DNA of 64,000 nucleotides. It comes from Pseudomonas sp. BP8. GTDB taxonomy: Bacteria; Pseudomonadota; Gammaproteobacteria; Pseudomonadales; Pseudomonadaceae. Positions 26,041-34,729 of the stretch are shown piece after piece. The notes below the pieces were generated by a model that saw nothing but the letters and a program-made list of their open reading frames with translations, searched no databases and was not told the origin of the DNA. Where the stretch lies: the NCBI RefSeq assembly GCF_017875955.1, contig NZ_JAGINK010000001.1, forward strand, positions 5,362,501-5,426,500, given 5' to 3'. Both the position numbers and the translations under genes were made by a program. Position 1 is the first letter of the stretch. Every line of letters starts with the position of its first letter.

Positions 26041-26404
26041 GGCCGCCTCTGCCTTGTTGTTCTGGAGCTTCGACTATGCGCTCGCCGCTGGACAGTGGCC
26101 ACCGAGCTCAGTGGCATGAATCCCCCGACATCAGGCAGACGATTCGCGACCTGGCGTTTGCCAACGCACCCGCGAGCCGTGTACAAACCTCTGTAGCAAA
26201 TAAAAAACAGCACTCTGCCAGTAGGTTACGACACCCGCTGATACAGTGACGTGGTTTGCCCTCTTGGTTTCAGGCGACATTTAATTATAGTATTGCGCCT
26301 TTCCCCTATTACGTCCGCCCCGTGCGGCTTACGCCGCAGGTCACTCCCGTTGTCAATAAAACCCTACGGACGACCTGCAAACCGTTGCAGATAAGGTATC
26401 AATC
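26041..26404. other. Divergent intergenic region between the molybdo-oxidoreductase and argF
   Basis: 364 bp without a gene. The right half includes a likely argF promoter (26264-26291). The left half shows no recognised operator or RNA. An arginine-repressor site could not be placed with confidence. Confidence 0.35.
26264..26291 (+). promoter_or_regulatory. Possible sigma-70 promoter of argF
   Basis: TTGGTT (26264-26269) and TATAGT (26286-26291) are separated by 16 bp, about 115 bp before the argF start, within an AT-rich patch in an otherwise GC-rich region. Confidence 0.45.
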
Positions 26405-27325
26405 ATGAGCGCTAGGCACTTTCTCTCCCTGATGGACTTCACTGCTGACGAATTGCTCGGCGTGATCCGTCGTGGCATCGAGCTGAAGGACCTGCGTAGT
26501 CGCGGCGTGCTGTTCGAGCCGCTGAAGAACCGCGTACTCGGGATGATTTTCGAAAAATCCTCGACCCGTACCCGCTTGTCGTTCGAGGCGGGCATGATCC
26601 AGCTCGGCGGCCAGGCTATCTTCCTCTCGCCGCGCGACACCCAACTGGGCCGGGGCGAGCCGATTGCAGACAGCGCCATCGTCATGTCGCGCATGCTCGA
26701 TGCGGTGATGATCCGTACCCATCACCACAGCATCCTCACCGAGTTCGCCGCCCATTCGCGGGTACCGGTGATCAACGGCCTGTCCGACGAGTCGCACCCG
26801 TGCCAGTTGCTCGCCGACATGCAGACGTTCCTCGAGCACCGCGGCTCGATCCAGGGCAAGACAGTGGCCTGGATCGGCGACGGCTACAACATGTGCAACT
26901 CCTACATCGAGGCAGCCCAGCAGTTCGACTTCCAGCTGCGCATCGCCTGCCCGGAAGGCTACGAGCCCGATCCACGCTTCCTGGCCTTGGCTGGCGACCG
27001 TGTGCAGATCGTGCGCGACCCCAAGCAAGCCATTGCCGGCGCCCACCTGGTCAGCACTGACGTCTGGACTTCCATGGGGCAAGAGGAGGAAACTGCACGG
27101 CGCCTGGCGCATTTCGCGCCTTATCAGGTCACCCGCGAACTGCTCGACCTGGCGGCACCCGACGCCCTGTTCATGCACTGCCTGCCCGCCCACCGTGGCG
27201 AGGAAATCAGCCTGGACCTGCTCGACGACCCTCGTTCGGTCGCCTGGGACCAAGCTGAAAACCGCCTGCATGCGCAAAAGGCCCTCCTCGAATTCCTTGT
27301 CGAACCGGCTTACCACCACGCATGA
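26405..27325 (+). CDS. argF: Ornithine carbamoyltransferase, anabolic
   Basis: Makes citrulline from ornithine and carbamoyl phosphate. 306 residues with STRTR (53-57) for carbamoyl phosphate, HPCQ (131-134) and MHCLP near 260. The short length is that of the anabolic ArgF rather than the catabolic ArcB type. The ABC ATPase gene starts in its stop codon (ATGA), so the two are translationally coupled. Confidence 0.95.
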   Translation: MSARHFLSLMDFTADELLGVIRRGIELKDLRSRGVLFEPLKNRVLGMIFEKSSTRTRLSFEAGMIQLGGQAIFLSPRDTQLGRGEPIADSAIVMSRMLDAVMIRTHHHSILTEFAAHSRVPVINGLSDESHPCQLLADMQTFLEHRGSIQGKTVAWIGDGYNMCNSYIEAAQQFDFQLRIACPEGYEPDPRFLALAGDRVQIVRDPKQAIAGAHLVSTDVWTSMGQEEETARRLAHFAPYQVTRELLDLAAPDALFMHCLPAHRGEEISLDLLDDPRSVAWDQAENRLHAQKALLEFLVEPAYHHA

Positions 27326-28431
27326 GTCAACCGCTATTGCTCAACCTGCGCAACCTGGCCTGTGGCTATGGTGATACGCGCATCGTCCAGAACCTCAATC
27401 TGCACCTCAATGCAGGCGACATCGGTTGCCTGCTGGGGTCTTCGGGTTGCGGCAAGACCACCACCCTGCGCGCCATTGCCGGTTTCGAACCGGTGCATGA
27501 GGGCGAGATCCAGCTGGCTGGAGAGGTCATTTCCCGTGCGGGCTTCACGCTGTCACCGGAAAAGCGCCGGATCGGCATGGTGTTCCAGGACTACGCGCTG
27601 TTCCCCCACCTGACCGTCGCGCAGAACATTGCCTTCGGCATCAGCAAGCACCCGGCACAGGCTGAAGTGGTTGCCGAGATGCTCGAACTGGTCAAGCTCG
27701 GCGGCCTGGGCGGGCGCTACCCGCACGAGCTGTCAGGTGGCCAGCAGCAACGCGTGGCCCTGGCTCGCGCGCTGGCCCCGGAGCCGCAGCTGTTACTGCT
27801 CGACGAGCCATTCTCCAACCTCGACGTAGAGCTGCGCCGACGCCTGAGTCACGAGGTCCGCGACATCCTCAAGAGCCGCGGCACCAGTGCCATCCTGGTC
27901 ACTCATGACCAGGAAGAGGCCTTCGCCGTCAGCGACCACGTCGGGGTGTTCAAGGAAGGCCGGCTGGAGCAGTGGGACACGCCCTACAACCTCTACCATG
28001 AGCCGCAGACGCCGTTTGTTGCGAGTTTCATCGGCCAGGGCTACTTCATCCGTGGGCAGATGATCAGCCATGAAGCGGTCAACACCGAGCTGGGTGAACT
28101 GTGTGGCAATCGCGCCTACTTGATGGCGCCTGGCAGTGCGGTAGACGTACTGTTGCGCCCGGACGACATCGTCCATACGCCGGACAGCGCGTTGCGTGCG
28201 ACGATTGTCGGCAAGAGTTTCCTCGGTGCTTCCACCCTGTACCGCCTGCAGTTGGCCACCGGTAGCCAGCTCGAGGCGATCTTCACCAGTCACATCGACC
28301 ATCAGGTCGGCCAGGATGTGGGCATTGCGGTAAAAGCCGATCACCTGGTGCTGTTCGCAGTGCCAGGCAGTGTCGCGGCGCAACTGCCGCGGCAGGAGAA
28401 TGGGGTTCGCCGCTACAGCTCGGCGACCTGA
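27322..28431 (+). CDS. Orphan ABC transporter ATP-binding protein (FbpC/PotA-like)
   Basis: 369-residue ATPase with Walker A GSSGCGKTT (39-47), Q-loop MVFQDYALFPH, signature LSGGQQQR (137-), Walker B LLLLDEP and a C-terminal TOBE regulatory domain. The closest family by eye is the iron(III)/spermidine importer group. No permease or binding-protein gene is adjacent, so it must serve components encoded elsewhere. It overlaps argF by 4 nt. The substrate cannot be assigned. Confidence 0.88.
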   Translation: MSQPLLLNLRNLACGYGDTRIVQNLNLHLNAGDIGCLLGSSGCGKTTTLRAIAGFEPVHEGEIQLAGEVISRAGFTLSPEKRRIGMVFQDYALFPHLTVAQNIAFGISKHPAQAEVVAEMLELVKLGGLGGRYPHELSGGQQQRVALARALAPEPQLLLLDEPFSNLDVELRRRLSHEVRDILKSRGTSAILVTHDQEEAFAVSDHVGVFKEGRLEQWDTPYNLYHEPQTPFVASFIGQGYFIRGQMISHEAVNTELGELCGNRAYLMAPGSAVDVLLRPDDIVHTPDSALRATIVGKSFLGASTLYRLQLATGSQLEAIFTSHIDHQVGQDVGIAVKADHLVLFAVPGSVAAQLPRQENGVRRYSSAT

Positions 28432-28436
28432 TAGAT

Positions 28437-28550
28437 TGCCGGGGCTGCTGCGCAGCCCTTTCGCGACACAAGGCCGCTCCCACAGAGACAGCGCGGTACC
28501 TGTGGGAGCGGCCTCGTGTCGCGAAAGGGTCGCGCAGCGGCCCCAGCACT
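28437..28550. repeat. REP pair (family GGAGCGGCCTTGTGTCGCGAA)
   Basis: Inverted units lie at 28438-28485 and 28500-28546, the left carrying CTTTCGCGACACAAGG and the right GGCCTCGTGTCGCGAAAG. The outer flanks GCTGCTGCGCAG / GCGCAGCGGC are also near-complementary. It fills the gap between the convergent ABC ATPase and ybaK. Confidence 0.88.
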
Positions 28551-28554
28551 CGAA

Positions 28555-29025
28555 CTAGCCCCGCCCGATCTCGGCAAATTTGCCTTGGGTATGCTCCGCC
28601 AACACCGCCGCCGCCAGCTCCACCTCCAGTCCTCGCCGCCCGGCACTCACATGAATCGTTTCGAACTGTTGCGCTGACTGATCGATAAACGTGCGCAGGC
28701 GCTTCTTCTGCCCCAATGGGCTGATCCCCCCGAGCAGATATCCCGTGGCTCGCTGCGCTGCCGCCGGGTCGGCCATCTCGCATTTCTTGACCCCCGCCGC
28801 ATGGGCCAGCGCCTTCAGGTCCAAGGTGCCGATTACCGGCACCACGGCCACCAGCAACTCGCCTTTCTCACTACTGGCCAGCAACGTCTTGAACACCTGC
28901 ATCGGCTCAAGTCCAAGCTTCTCGGCCGCTTCCAGACCATAGGAAGCCGACTTCGGGTCGTGTTCGTAGCTGTGCACGCGGTGAATCGCGCGCATCTTTT
29001 TCAATAGATCCAGAGCGGGGGTCAT
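28555..29025 (-). CDS. ybaK: Cys-tRNA(Pro)/Cys-tRNA(Cys) deacylase YbaK
   Basis: Trans-editing factor that hydrolyses mischarged Cys-tRNA(Pro). 156 residues of the YbaK/ProX fold, with the conserved VFKTLLA segment (catalytic lysine), the GxxDLKALA region and the GGISPLGQKKR loop. It stands alone, facing away from glpF. Confidence 0.93.
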   Translation of the reverse strand: MTPALDLLKKMRAIHRVHSYEHDPKSASYGLEAAEKLGLEPMQVFKTLLASSEKGELLVAVVPVIGTLDLKALAHAAGVKKCEMADPAAAQRATGYLLGGISPLGQKKRLRTFIDQSAQQFETIHVSAGRRGLEVELAAAVLAEHTQGKFAEIGRG

Positions 29026-29331
29026 GCGGAGCTCCGAGCAAGGACGGTGTCGGCGGCTACTTTAGGTCAAAAGCCCCGCGCCAGCCAGCCTGCTGCCAGA
29101 ACGCAGCAAGCTGTCCAAGTAGTCAAAGTTGGCGTTGCGGGTCAGATTATGGCCGAGCGTTCACTTTCGACCTTTGACATGAGCGTTTCTTGCCTATATT
29201 TTTTCGTTTCTGAATAAATGGTGCACCTTTAACGTGCGCTTTCGCTTATCTGCCCGGGATCAATGGGGATCGATCCTGGGCCTTGCTGTCGAGCGCCCTG
29301 CGCCTCACAACAACAAGAACCGAGGTCATAC
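29026..29331. promoter_or_regulatory. glpF upstream region with candidate GlpR half-sites
   Basis: 306 bp between ybaK and glpF. GAGCGTT occurs twice as a direct repeat (29155-29161 and 29181-29187), and TTTCG occurs three times (about 29165, 29202, 29250), a pattern plausible for DeoR-type repressor binding. The elements flank the candidate promoter 29174-29200. GlpR binding is inferred from the neighbouring genes, not proven by a consensus match. Confidence 0.4.
29174..29200 (+). promoter_or_regulatory. Possible sigma-70 promoter of glpF
   Basis: A consensus TTGACA (29174-29179) and TATATT (29195-29200) are 15 bp apart, a slightly short spacing. They lie 130 bp before glpF. Confidence 0.5.
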
Positions 29332-30183
29332 ATGACGACTGCATTACGCGAACCCACGCTTTGGGGCCAATGCCTGGCCGAGTTTCTCGGCACTGCTCTG
29401 CTTATTTTCTTCGGCACAGGCTGCGTTGCAGCCCTCAAGGTCGCGGGCGCAAGCTTCGGGCTGTGGGAAATCAGCATCATCTGGGGGGTCGGCGTAAGCA
29501 TGGCGATCTACCTGACTGCCGGCGTCTCCGGTGCGCACCTCAACCCGGCCGTGAGCATCGCCCTGAGCCTGTTCGCCGGCTTCGACAAGCGCAAGCTGCC
29601 GTTCTACATCCTGGCCCAAGTGTGTGGCGCGTTCTGCGGCGCAGCGCTGGTCTACACCTTGTACAGCAACCTGTTCTTCGATTTCGAACAGGCCCACGCG
29701 ATGCTCCGCGGCACCCAGGAAAGCCTCGAACTGGCGTCAGTATTTTCCACCTATCCGCACCCGGCCCTGTCGATCGGCCAGGCGTTTCTGGTCGAGCTGG
29801 TCATCACCGCCATCCTCATGGCGGTGATCATGGCCCTGACCGACGACAACAATGGCCTGCCGCGCGGTGCCATGGCGCCGCTGCTGATCGGCCTGCTGAT
29901 CGCCGTGATCGGCAGCGCGATGGGCCCGCTTACCGGCTTTGCAATGAACCCTGCACGTGATTTCGGCCCCAAGCTGATGACCTTCCTGGCCGGCTGGGGC
30001 GAAGTTGCGTTTACCGGTGGCCGGGACATTCCGTACTTCCTGGTGCCAATCTTTGCCCCGATCGTTGGCGCCTGCCTGGGTGCAGCGGTCTATCGCGGCC
30101 TGATCGCACGTAACCTGCCAATGGCGAACACGGCGAACCTGCAAACAGACGATAATCCTCAGAGCGATGCTCAGGTTTCCTGA
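29332..30183 (+). CDS. glpF: Glycerol uptake facilitator
   Basis: Aquaglyceroporin of the inner membrane, 283 residues with six membrane helices. Both NPA boxes are present: HLNPAVS (N71) and MNPARDFGPK (N206), the second with the arginine and DFGPK typical of glycerol channels. ATG 29332 is used, with GAGG 7 nt upstream. It is followed by glpK after 78 nt containing a hairpin. Confidence 0.96.
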   Translation: MTTALREPTLWGQCLAEFLGTALLIFFGTGCVAALKVAGASFGLWEISIIWGVGVSMAIYLTAGVSGAHLNPAVSIALSLFAGFDKRKLPFYILAQVCGAFCGAALVYTLYSNLFFDFEQAHAMLRGTQESLELASVFSTYPHPALSIGQAFLVELVITAILMAVIMALTDDNNGLPRGAMAPLLIGLLIAVIGSAMGPLTGFAMNPARDFGPKLMTFLAGWGEVAFTGGRDIPYFLVPIFAPIVGACLGAAVYRGLIARNLPMANTANLQTDDNPQSDAQVS

Positions 30184-30203
30184 ATCGGCTGGCTGACCCC
30201 GAT

Positions 30204-30222
30204 GCCGGGCCAAGCGCCCGGC
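30204..30222 (+). other. Intercistronic hairpin between glpF and glpK
   Basis: GCCGGGC and GCCCGGC form a 7-bp stem with a 5-nt loop, within a larger GGCTGGC / GCCAGCC pair. There is no T run, so it is more likely an mRNA stability element than a terminator. Confidence 0.5.
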
Positions 30223-30261
30223 CAGCCCTGACCTCCCCCTATTTTGTGCAAGGCCACCGAC

Positions 30262-31761
30262 ATGACAGATACCCAGGACAAGAACTACATCATCGCCCTG
30301 GACCAGGGCACCACCAGTTCGCGAGCGATCATTTTCGACCGTGATGCGAATGTGGTAGGTACCTCCCAGCGCGAATTCGCCCAGCACTACCCGCAGGCCG
30401 GCTGGGTCGAGCACGACCCGATGGAAATCTTCGCCACGCAGAGCGCGACCATGGTCGAGGCGTTGGCCCAGGCCGGCATCAGCCACGCCCAGGTGGCTGC
30501 CATCGGCATTACCAACCAGCGTGAGACCACGGTGGTGTGGGACAAGGAAACCGGTCGCCCGGTGTACAACGCCGTTGTCTGGCAATGCCGGCGGAGCACC
30601 GAGATCTGCGCGCAGCTCAAGCGTGACGGCCACGAGAGCTACATCCGCGAGACTACCGGGCTGGTCACCGACCCGTATTTCTCCGGTACCAAGCTCAAGT
30701 GGATCCTGGATAACGTCGAAGGCCTGCGCGAGCGTGCCGAGCGCGGCGAGCTGCTGTTCGGCACCGTCGATACCTGGCTGATCTGGAAGTTTTCCGGCGG
30801 CAAGGTGCACGTCACCGACTACACCAACGCCTCGCGCACCTTGATGTTCAACATTCATACCCTGGAGTGGGACGAAAAGCTACTGAAGCTGCTTGGCGTG
30901 CCACGCCAGATGCTGCCGCAGGTGCGCTCGTCGTCGGAAGTCTATGGCCATACCAAGAGCGGTATCGCCATTGCCGGTATCGCCGGCGACCAGCAATCGG
31001 CACTGTTCGGCCAGATGTGCGTCGAACCCGGCCAGGCCAAGAACACCTACGGCACCGGCTGCTTCCTGCTGATGAACACCGGCGACAAGGCGGTGACCTC
31101 TTCCCACGGCCTGCTCACCACCATCGCCTGCGGCCCACGCGGTGAAGTGGCCTACGCCCTGGAAGGGGCTGTGTTCAACGGCGGCTCGACCGTGCAATGG
31201 CTGCGTGACGAATTGAAGATCGTCAACGACGCGCTCGACACCGAATACTTCGCCAGCAAGGTCAAAGACAGCAATGGTGTCTACCTGGTGCCCGCCTTTA
31301 CCGGCCTGGGCGCACCGTACTGGGACCCCTACGCACGCGGTGCACTGTTCGGCCTGACCCGCGGGGTCAAGGTCGATCACATCATTCGTGCAGCACTCGA
31401 GTCGATCGCCTACCAAACCCGCGACGTGCTCGACGCCATGCAGCAAGACTGCGGCCAGCGCCTGACCGAGCTGCGAGTGGACGGCGGAGCGGTAGCCAAC
31501 AACTTCCTGATGCAGTTCCAGGCCGACATCCTCGGCACCTGCGTCGAACGGCCGAAAATGCGTGAAACCACGGCGCTCGGCGCAGCCTACCTGGCGGGCC
31601 TGGCCTGCGGTTTCTGGAGCAGCCTGGACGAGTTGCGCAACAAGGCGATCATCGAGCGCGAGTTCAGCCCACAGCTGGATGAGACGCACAAAGAGAAGTT
31701 GTATGCCGGCTGGAAAAAGGCCGTCGAGCGTACCCGTGACTGGGAAGATCACGAGGCGTAA
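30262..31761 (+). CDS. glpK: Glycerol kinase
   Basis: Phosphorylates glycerol to glycerol 3-phosphate with ATP; 499 residues of the FGGY family. The N-terminal ALDQGTTSSRA ATP-binding motif, GITNQRET, GYGTGCF-like segment (TYGTGCFLLMNTG) and the FGGY C-terminal region with GLGAPYWD are intact. ATG 30262 is the family-consistent start. It lies in an operon with glpF. Confidence 0.97.
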   Translation: MTDTQDKNYIIALDQGTTSSRAIIFDRDANVVGTSQREFAQHYPQAGWVEHDPMEIFATQSATMVEALAQAGISHAQVAAIGITNQRETTVVWDKETGRPVYNAVVWQCRRSTEICAQLKRDGHESYIRETTGLVTDPYFSGTKLKWILDNVEGLRERAERGELLFGTVDTWLIWKFSGGKVHVTDYTNASRTLMFNIHTLEWDEKLLKLLGVPRQMLPQVRSSSEVYGHTKSGIAIAGIAGDQQSALFGQMCVEPGQAKNTYGTGCFLLMNTGDKAVTSSHGLLTTIACGPRGEVAYALEGAVFNGGSTVQWLRDELKIVNDALDTEYFASKVKDSNGVYLVPAFTGLGAPYWDPYARGALFGLTRGVKVDHIIRAALESIAYQTRDVLDAMQQDCGQRLTELRVDGGAVANNFLMQFQADILGTCVERPKMRETTALGAAYLAGLACGFWSSLDELRNKAIIEREFSPQLDETHKEKLYAGWKKAVERTRDWEDHEA

Positions 31762-31779
31762 ATTGATGCGCTGAGGCTG

Positions 31780-31861
31780 CCGGCCTCTTCGCGAGACAAG
31801 CCCGCTCCTACCGGTCGATCGCAGATCCTGTAGGAGCGGGCTTGCCCCGCGAAGAGGCCGG
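31780..31861. repeat. REP pair between glpK and glpR
   Basis: Inverted units at 31780-31812 (CCGGCCTCTTCGCGAGACAA...) and 31828-31861 (TAGGAGCGGGCTTGCCCCGC...) have 15 bp between them. It lies inside a same-strand gene series, so it may act as a transcript boundary between glpFK and glpR. Confidence 0.9.
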
Positions 31862-31944
31862 CATTGATTCGCCTCGCCACTGGCCGTCATCCCCTTCCTA
31901 CGGCATCATTGCAGCATTTGTCCGGCAGCCCCAAAGGACCGCCC

Positions 31945-32700
31945 ATGAATCTGCCCCCCCGCCAACAACAAATCCTCGAGCTGGTGCGCGAACGCGGCTA
32001 CGTCAGTATCGAAGAAATGGCGCAGTTGTTTGTCGTCACCCCGCAAACCATCCGCCGCGACATCAACCAGCTCGCCGAGAGCAATCTGCTACGCCGTTAC
32101 CATGGCGGCGCGGCCTACGACTCAAGCATCGAAAACACCGCCTACGCCATGCGCGCCGATCAGATGCGCGACGAGAAGCAACGCATCGCCGAAGGCGTGG
32201 CCCGGCAGATTCCCGATCACGCCTCGGTGTTCATCAATATCGGTACCACCACCGAATCCATTGCCCGCGCCCTGCTCAACCACAACCACCTCAAGGTCAT
32301 CACCAACAACCTGCACGTGGCCTCGATCCTCAGTGCCAAGGATGATTTCGAGGTGTTGGTGGCCGGCGGTACGGTGCGCCGTGACGGCGGCGTGGTCGGC
32401 CAGGCCAGCGTCGACTTCATCAACCAGTTCAAGGTCGACTTCGCCCTGGTCGGCATCAGCGGTATCGATGAAGACGGCAGCCTGCTCGACTTCGACTACC
32501 AGGAAGTGCGCGTCTCCCAGGCGATCATCGCCAACGCACGCCAGGTCATCCTTGCCGCCGACTCAAGCAAGTATGGCCGCAACGCCATGGTCCGCCTCGG
32601 CTCGATCAATCTGGTCGACTGCCTGGTGACGGACCTCGCCCCTTCGCCTGAACTGAACCAGCTGCTCACTGAGCACAAGGTCCGCCTCGAAGTGGTGTGA
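31945..32700 (+). CDS. glpR: DeoR-family glycerol regulon repressor
   Basis: 251 residues: an N-terminal winged helix with the DeoR signature (about residues 6-40, VSIEEMAQLFVVTPQTIRRD) and a C-terminal sugar-phosphate-sensing domain with NIGTTT and VAGGTVRRD. Glycerol 3-phosphate is the expected inducer. ATG 31945 follows AAAGGA. It lies between glpFK and glpD, whose upstream palindromes are probable operators. Confidence 0.95.
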   Translation: MNLPPRQQQILELVRERGYVSIEEMAQLFVVTPQTIRRDINQLAESNLLRRYHGGAAYDSSIENTAYAMRADQMRDEKQRIAEGVARQIPDHASVFINIGTTTESIARALLNHNHLKVITNNLHVASILSAKDDFEVLVAGGTVRRDGGVVGQASVDFINQFKVDFALVGISGIDEDGSLLDFDYQEVRVSQAIIANARQVILAADSSKYGRNAMVRLGSINLVDCLVTDLAPSPELNQLLTEHKVRLEVV

Positions 32701-32834
32701 CACAGCGCGCGGGGTCATCCCGCGCCTTACTGCTGAAAATGTTCACAAATGTTCACTTGTGTGCCATCCGATCAGTTATTTCTATCAATACTGACTGGTG
32801 ATAGCGGTTCTGTTGCGCTAGTATTTTCGGAAAC

Positions 32835-32864
32835 GAACATCGATGTTCATATTCGATATGAACA
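32835..32864. promoter_or_regulatory. Overlapping palindromes, probable GlpR operator of glpD
   Basis: Two perfect palindromes share sequence: GAACATCGATGTTC (32835-32848), and TGTTCATAT-TCG-ATATGAACA (32844-32864). Their half-site TGTTC/GAACA matches the core of the E. coli GlpR operator ATGTTCG...CGAACAT. They lie 21-50 nt before the GTG start of glpD. Confidence 0.75.
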
Positions 32865-32884
32865 GCCTTCAGGAGGCCTTGCCC

Positions 32885-34423
32885 GTGTCCCAGCCCGTTT
32901 CGCCCCAGCCCGCCCTCGCCGACTGTTACGATCTCGTTGTGATCGGCGGCGGTATCAATGGTGCAGGTATTGCCGCTGACGCTGCCGGGCGTGGGCTGAA
33001 GGTGTTCCTGTGCGAAAAGGACGACCTGGCCCAACACACTTCTTCGGCCAGCAGCAAGCTGATCCACGGTGGCCTGCGCTACCTCGAGCACTATGAATTC
33101 CGCCTGGTGCGGGAAGCCCTGGCCGAGCGGGAAGTACTCCTGGCCAAGGCCCCACACATCGTCAAGCCCATGCGTTTCGTGCTGCCGCATCGCCCACACC
33201 TGCGCCCGGCCTGGATGATCCGCGCTGGCCTGTTCCTGTATGACCACCTGGGCAAACGCAAGCGCCTGGGAGCCTCGCGCAGCTTGCGCTTCGGTCCGGG
33301 CAACCCGCTCAAGCCTGAGATCACCCGCGGCTTCGAATATGCCGACTGCGCCGTGGACGATGCGCGCCTGGTGGTGCTCAATGCCATGGCCGCTCGCGAG
33401 AATGGCGCCGATATCCTTACCCACACCCGCTGCCTGCGTGCCGAACGCGTGGCAGATCTGTGGCAGGTCGAACTCCAGCACAGCGACGGCGCCGTGCAGA
33501 CCATCCGCGCCCGCGCGCTGGTCAATGCCGCAGGCCCGTGGGTGGCGAAGTTCATCAAGGATGATCTCAAGCTGGACGCACCCTACGGTATCCGTCTGAT
33601 CCAGGGCAGCCATATCATCGTGCCGCGGCTGTACGAAGGTGAGCATGCATACATCCTGCAGAACGAAGACCAACGTATCGTCTTCGCCATTCCCTACCTG
33701 GAGCGCTTCACCCTGATCGGCACCACCGACCGCGAATACCAGGGCGACCCGGCCCAGGTATCGATCACCGAGGGGGAGACCGATTACCTGCTCAACGTGG
33801 TCAACCAGCACTTCAATCACACGCTGAGCCGTGCCGACATCCTGCACACCTATTCCGGCGTACGCCCACTGTGCAACGACGAGTCGGACAACCCTTCGGC
33901 GGTGACCCGTGACTACACCCTGGCTTTGTCGGCCAGTGAAGGTCAGGCGCCGCTGCTGTCGGTGTTTGGTGGCAAGCTGACCACCTACCGCAAGCTGGCC
34001 GAATCGGCCATGGCTGAACTCAAGCCGTTCTTCACCCAGATGCGTGGCAGCTGGACCGCCAGCGCAGCATTGCCTGGCGGCGAAGACATGACCACGGCAT
34101 CTGCACTGGCCGATGCCGTGCTGGCGCGCCATGACTGGTTGCCGGTGGATATCGCCCGGCGCTGGGCCGTGACCTACGGTAGCCGTGTCTGGCGCCTGCT
34201 CGACGGCGTGCAAGGGCCACAGGACCTCGGCCAGGCCATCGGTGGCGGGTTGTTCACGCGCGAGGTCGACTACCTCTGCGCAACCGAGTGGGCGACCAGC
34301 AGCGCGGACATCCTCTGGCGCCGGACCAAGCTCGGCCTGTTCACCACTGCCACCGAACAGCAGGCGCTGGCCGATTACCTGCAGCAGACCCGGGCCAACC
34401 GTAGCCAGGTCCAGGCCGCCTGA
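32885..34423 (+). CDS. glpD: Aerobic glycerol-3-phosphate dehydrogenase
   Basis: Membrane-associated flavoenzyme that oxidises glycerol 3-phosphate to dihydroxyacetone phosphate and feeds quinone. 512 residues with FAD motif VVIGGGINGAG near 18-28, SSASSKLIHGGLRYLE and GGKLTTYR. GTG 32885 is the chosen start: AGGAGG lies 8 nt upstream and the length matches other Pseudomonas GlpD. In-frame ATGs at 32843 and 32858 lie inside the operator palindrome and are rejected. Confidence 0.95.
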   Translation: MSQPVSPQPALADCYDLVVIGGGINGAGIAADAAGRGLKVFLCEKDDLAQHTSSASSKLIHGGLRYLEHYEFRLVREALAEREVLLAKAPHIVKPMRFVLPHRPHLRPAWMIRAGLFLYDHLGKRKRLGASRSLRFGPGNPLKPEITRGFEYADCAVDDARLVVLNAMAARENGADILTHTRCLRAERVADLWQVELQHSDGAVQTIRARALVNAAGPWVAKFIKDDLKLDAPYGIRLIQGSHIIVPRLYEGEHAYILQNEDQRIVFAIPYLERFTLIGTTDREYQGDPAQVSITEGETDYLLNVVNQHFNHTLSRADILHTYSGVRPLCNDESDNPSAVTRDYTLALSASEGQAPLLSVFGGKLTTYRKLAESAMAELKPFFTQMRGSWTASAALPGGEDMTTASALADAVLARHDWLPVDIARRWAVTYGSRVWRLLDGVQGPQDLGQAIGGGLFTREVDYLCATEWATSSADILWRRTKLGLFTTATEQQALADYLQQTRANRSQVQAA

Positions 34424-34439
34424 TTCGGCCCAACAGGCA

Positions 34440-34467
34440 TACGCCCCTGAAAAGGGGCGTTACTTTT
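34440..34467 (+). terminator. Terminator after glpD
   Basis: The stem TACGCCCCT / AGGGGCGTTA has a GAAA loop followed by CTTTT. It ends the glycerol series. Confidence 0.85.
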
Positions 34468-34488
34468 ACAGGGGAATACGACCATTCA

Positions 34489-34502
34489 TTCGGGTTTCCG
34501 AA
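34489..34502. promoter_or_regulatory. AauR binding site, distal
   Basis: TTCGG-GTTT-CCGAA is an exact fit to the TTCGG-N4-CCGAA inverted repeat reported for the P. putida AauR regulator. It lies about 115 bp upstream of the sigma-54 -24 element, a normal enhancer distance. Confidence 0.8.
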
Positions 34503-34519
34503 CGGCCTCTACGTATTCG

Positions 34520-34533
34520 TCCGGTAATCCGGA
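34520..34533. promoter_or_regulatory. AauR binding site, proximal
   Basis: TCCGG-TAAT-CCGGA is one base per arm away from the AauR consensus and is the core of a longer perfect palindrome with 8-bp arms (34517-34536). Its centre is 31 bp from that of the distal site, about three helical turns, so two dimers could sit on one face. Confidence 0.7.
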
Positions 34534-34610
34534 CGACACAATCCCCCATACAACCGTCAAAAAAGATTAATCCCCAGCGTTTTCGCGGCGTTATGATCAA
34601 AGCCAGGGCT

Positions 34611-34626
34611 TGGCACGACTCATGCT
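34611..34626 (+). promoter_or_regulatory. Sigma-54 promoter of aatJQMP
   Basis: TGGCAC-N5-ATGCT matches the RpoN consensus TGGCAC-N5-TTGCW in all but one position, with GG and GC at the required spacing. It is about 90 nt before the aatJ start codon. RpoN and AauR control of this transporter is known in P. putida. Confidence 0.85.
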
Positions 34627-34729
34627 CTACACTCTGAACCCGAATGCTCACCGCTTCATGTGGTATTCGTTGAACGAAAGAGTCCGCCAACGGCTCCATA
34701 AAAAAAACAAACATGTCGAGGAAAATTTG

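Noticed and set aside
32843..32884. N-terminal extension of GlpD from ATG 32843 or 32858
   Set aside because: The extension overlaps two perfect operator palindromes and lacks a ribosome site, while GTG 32885 has a strong one.
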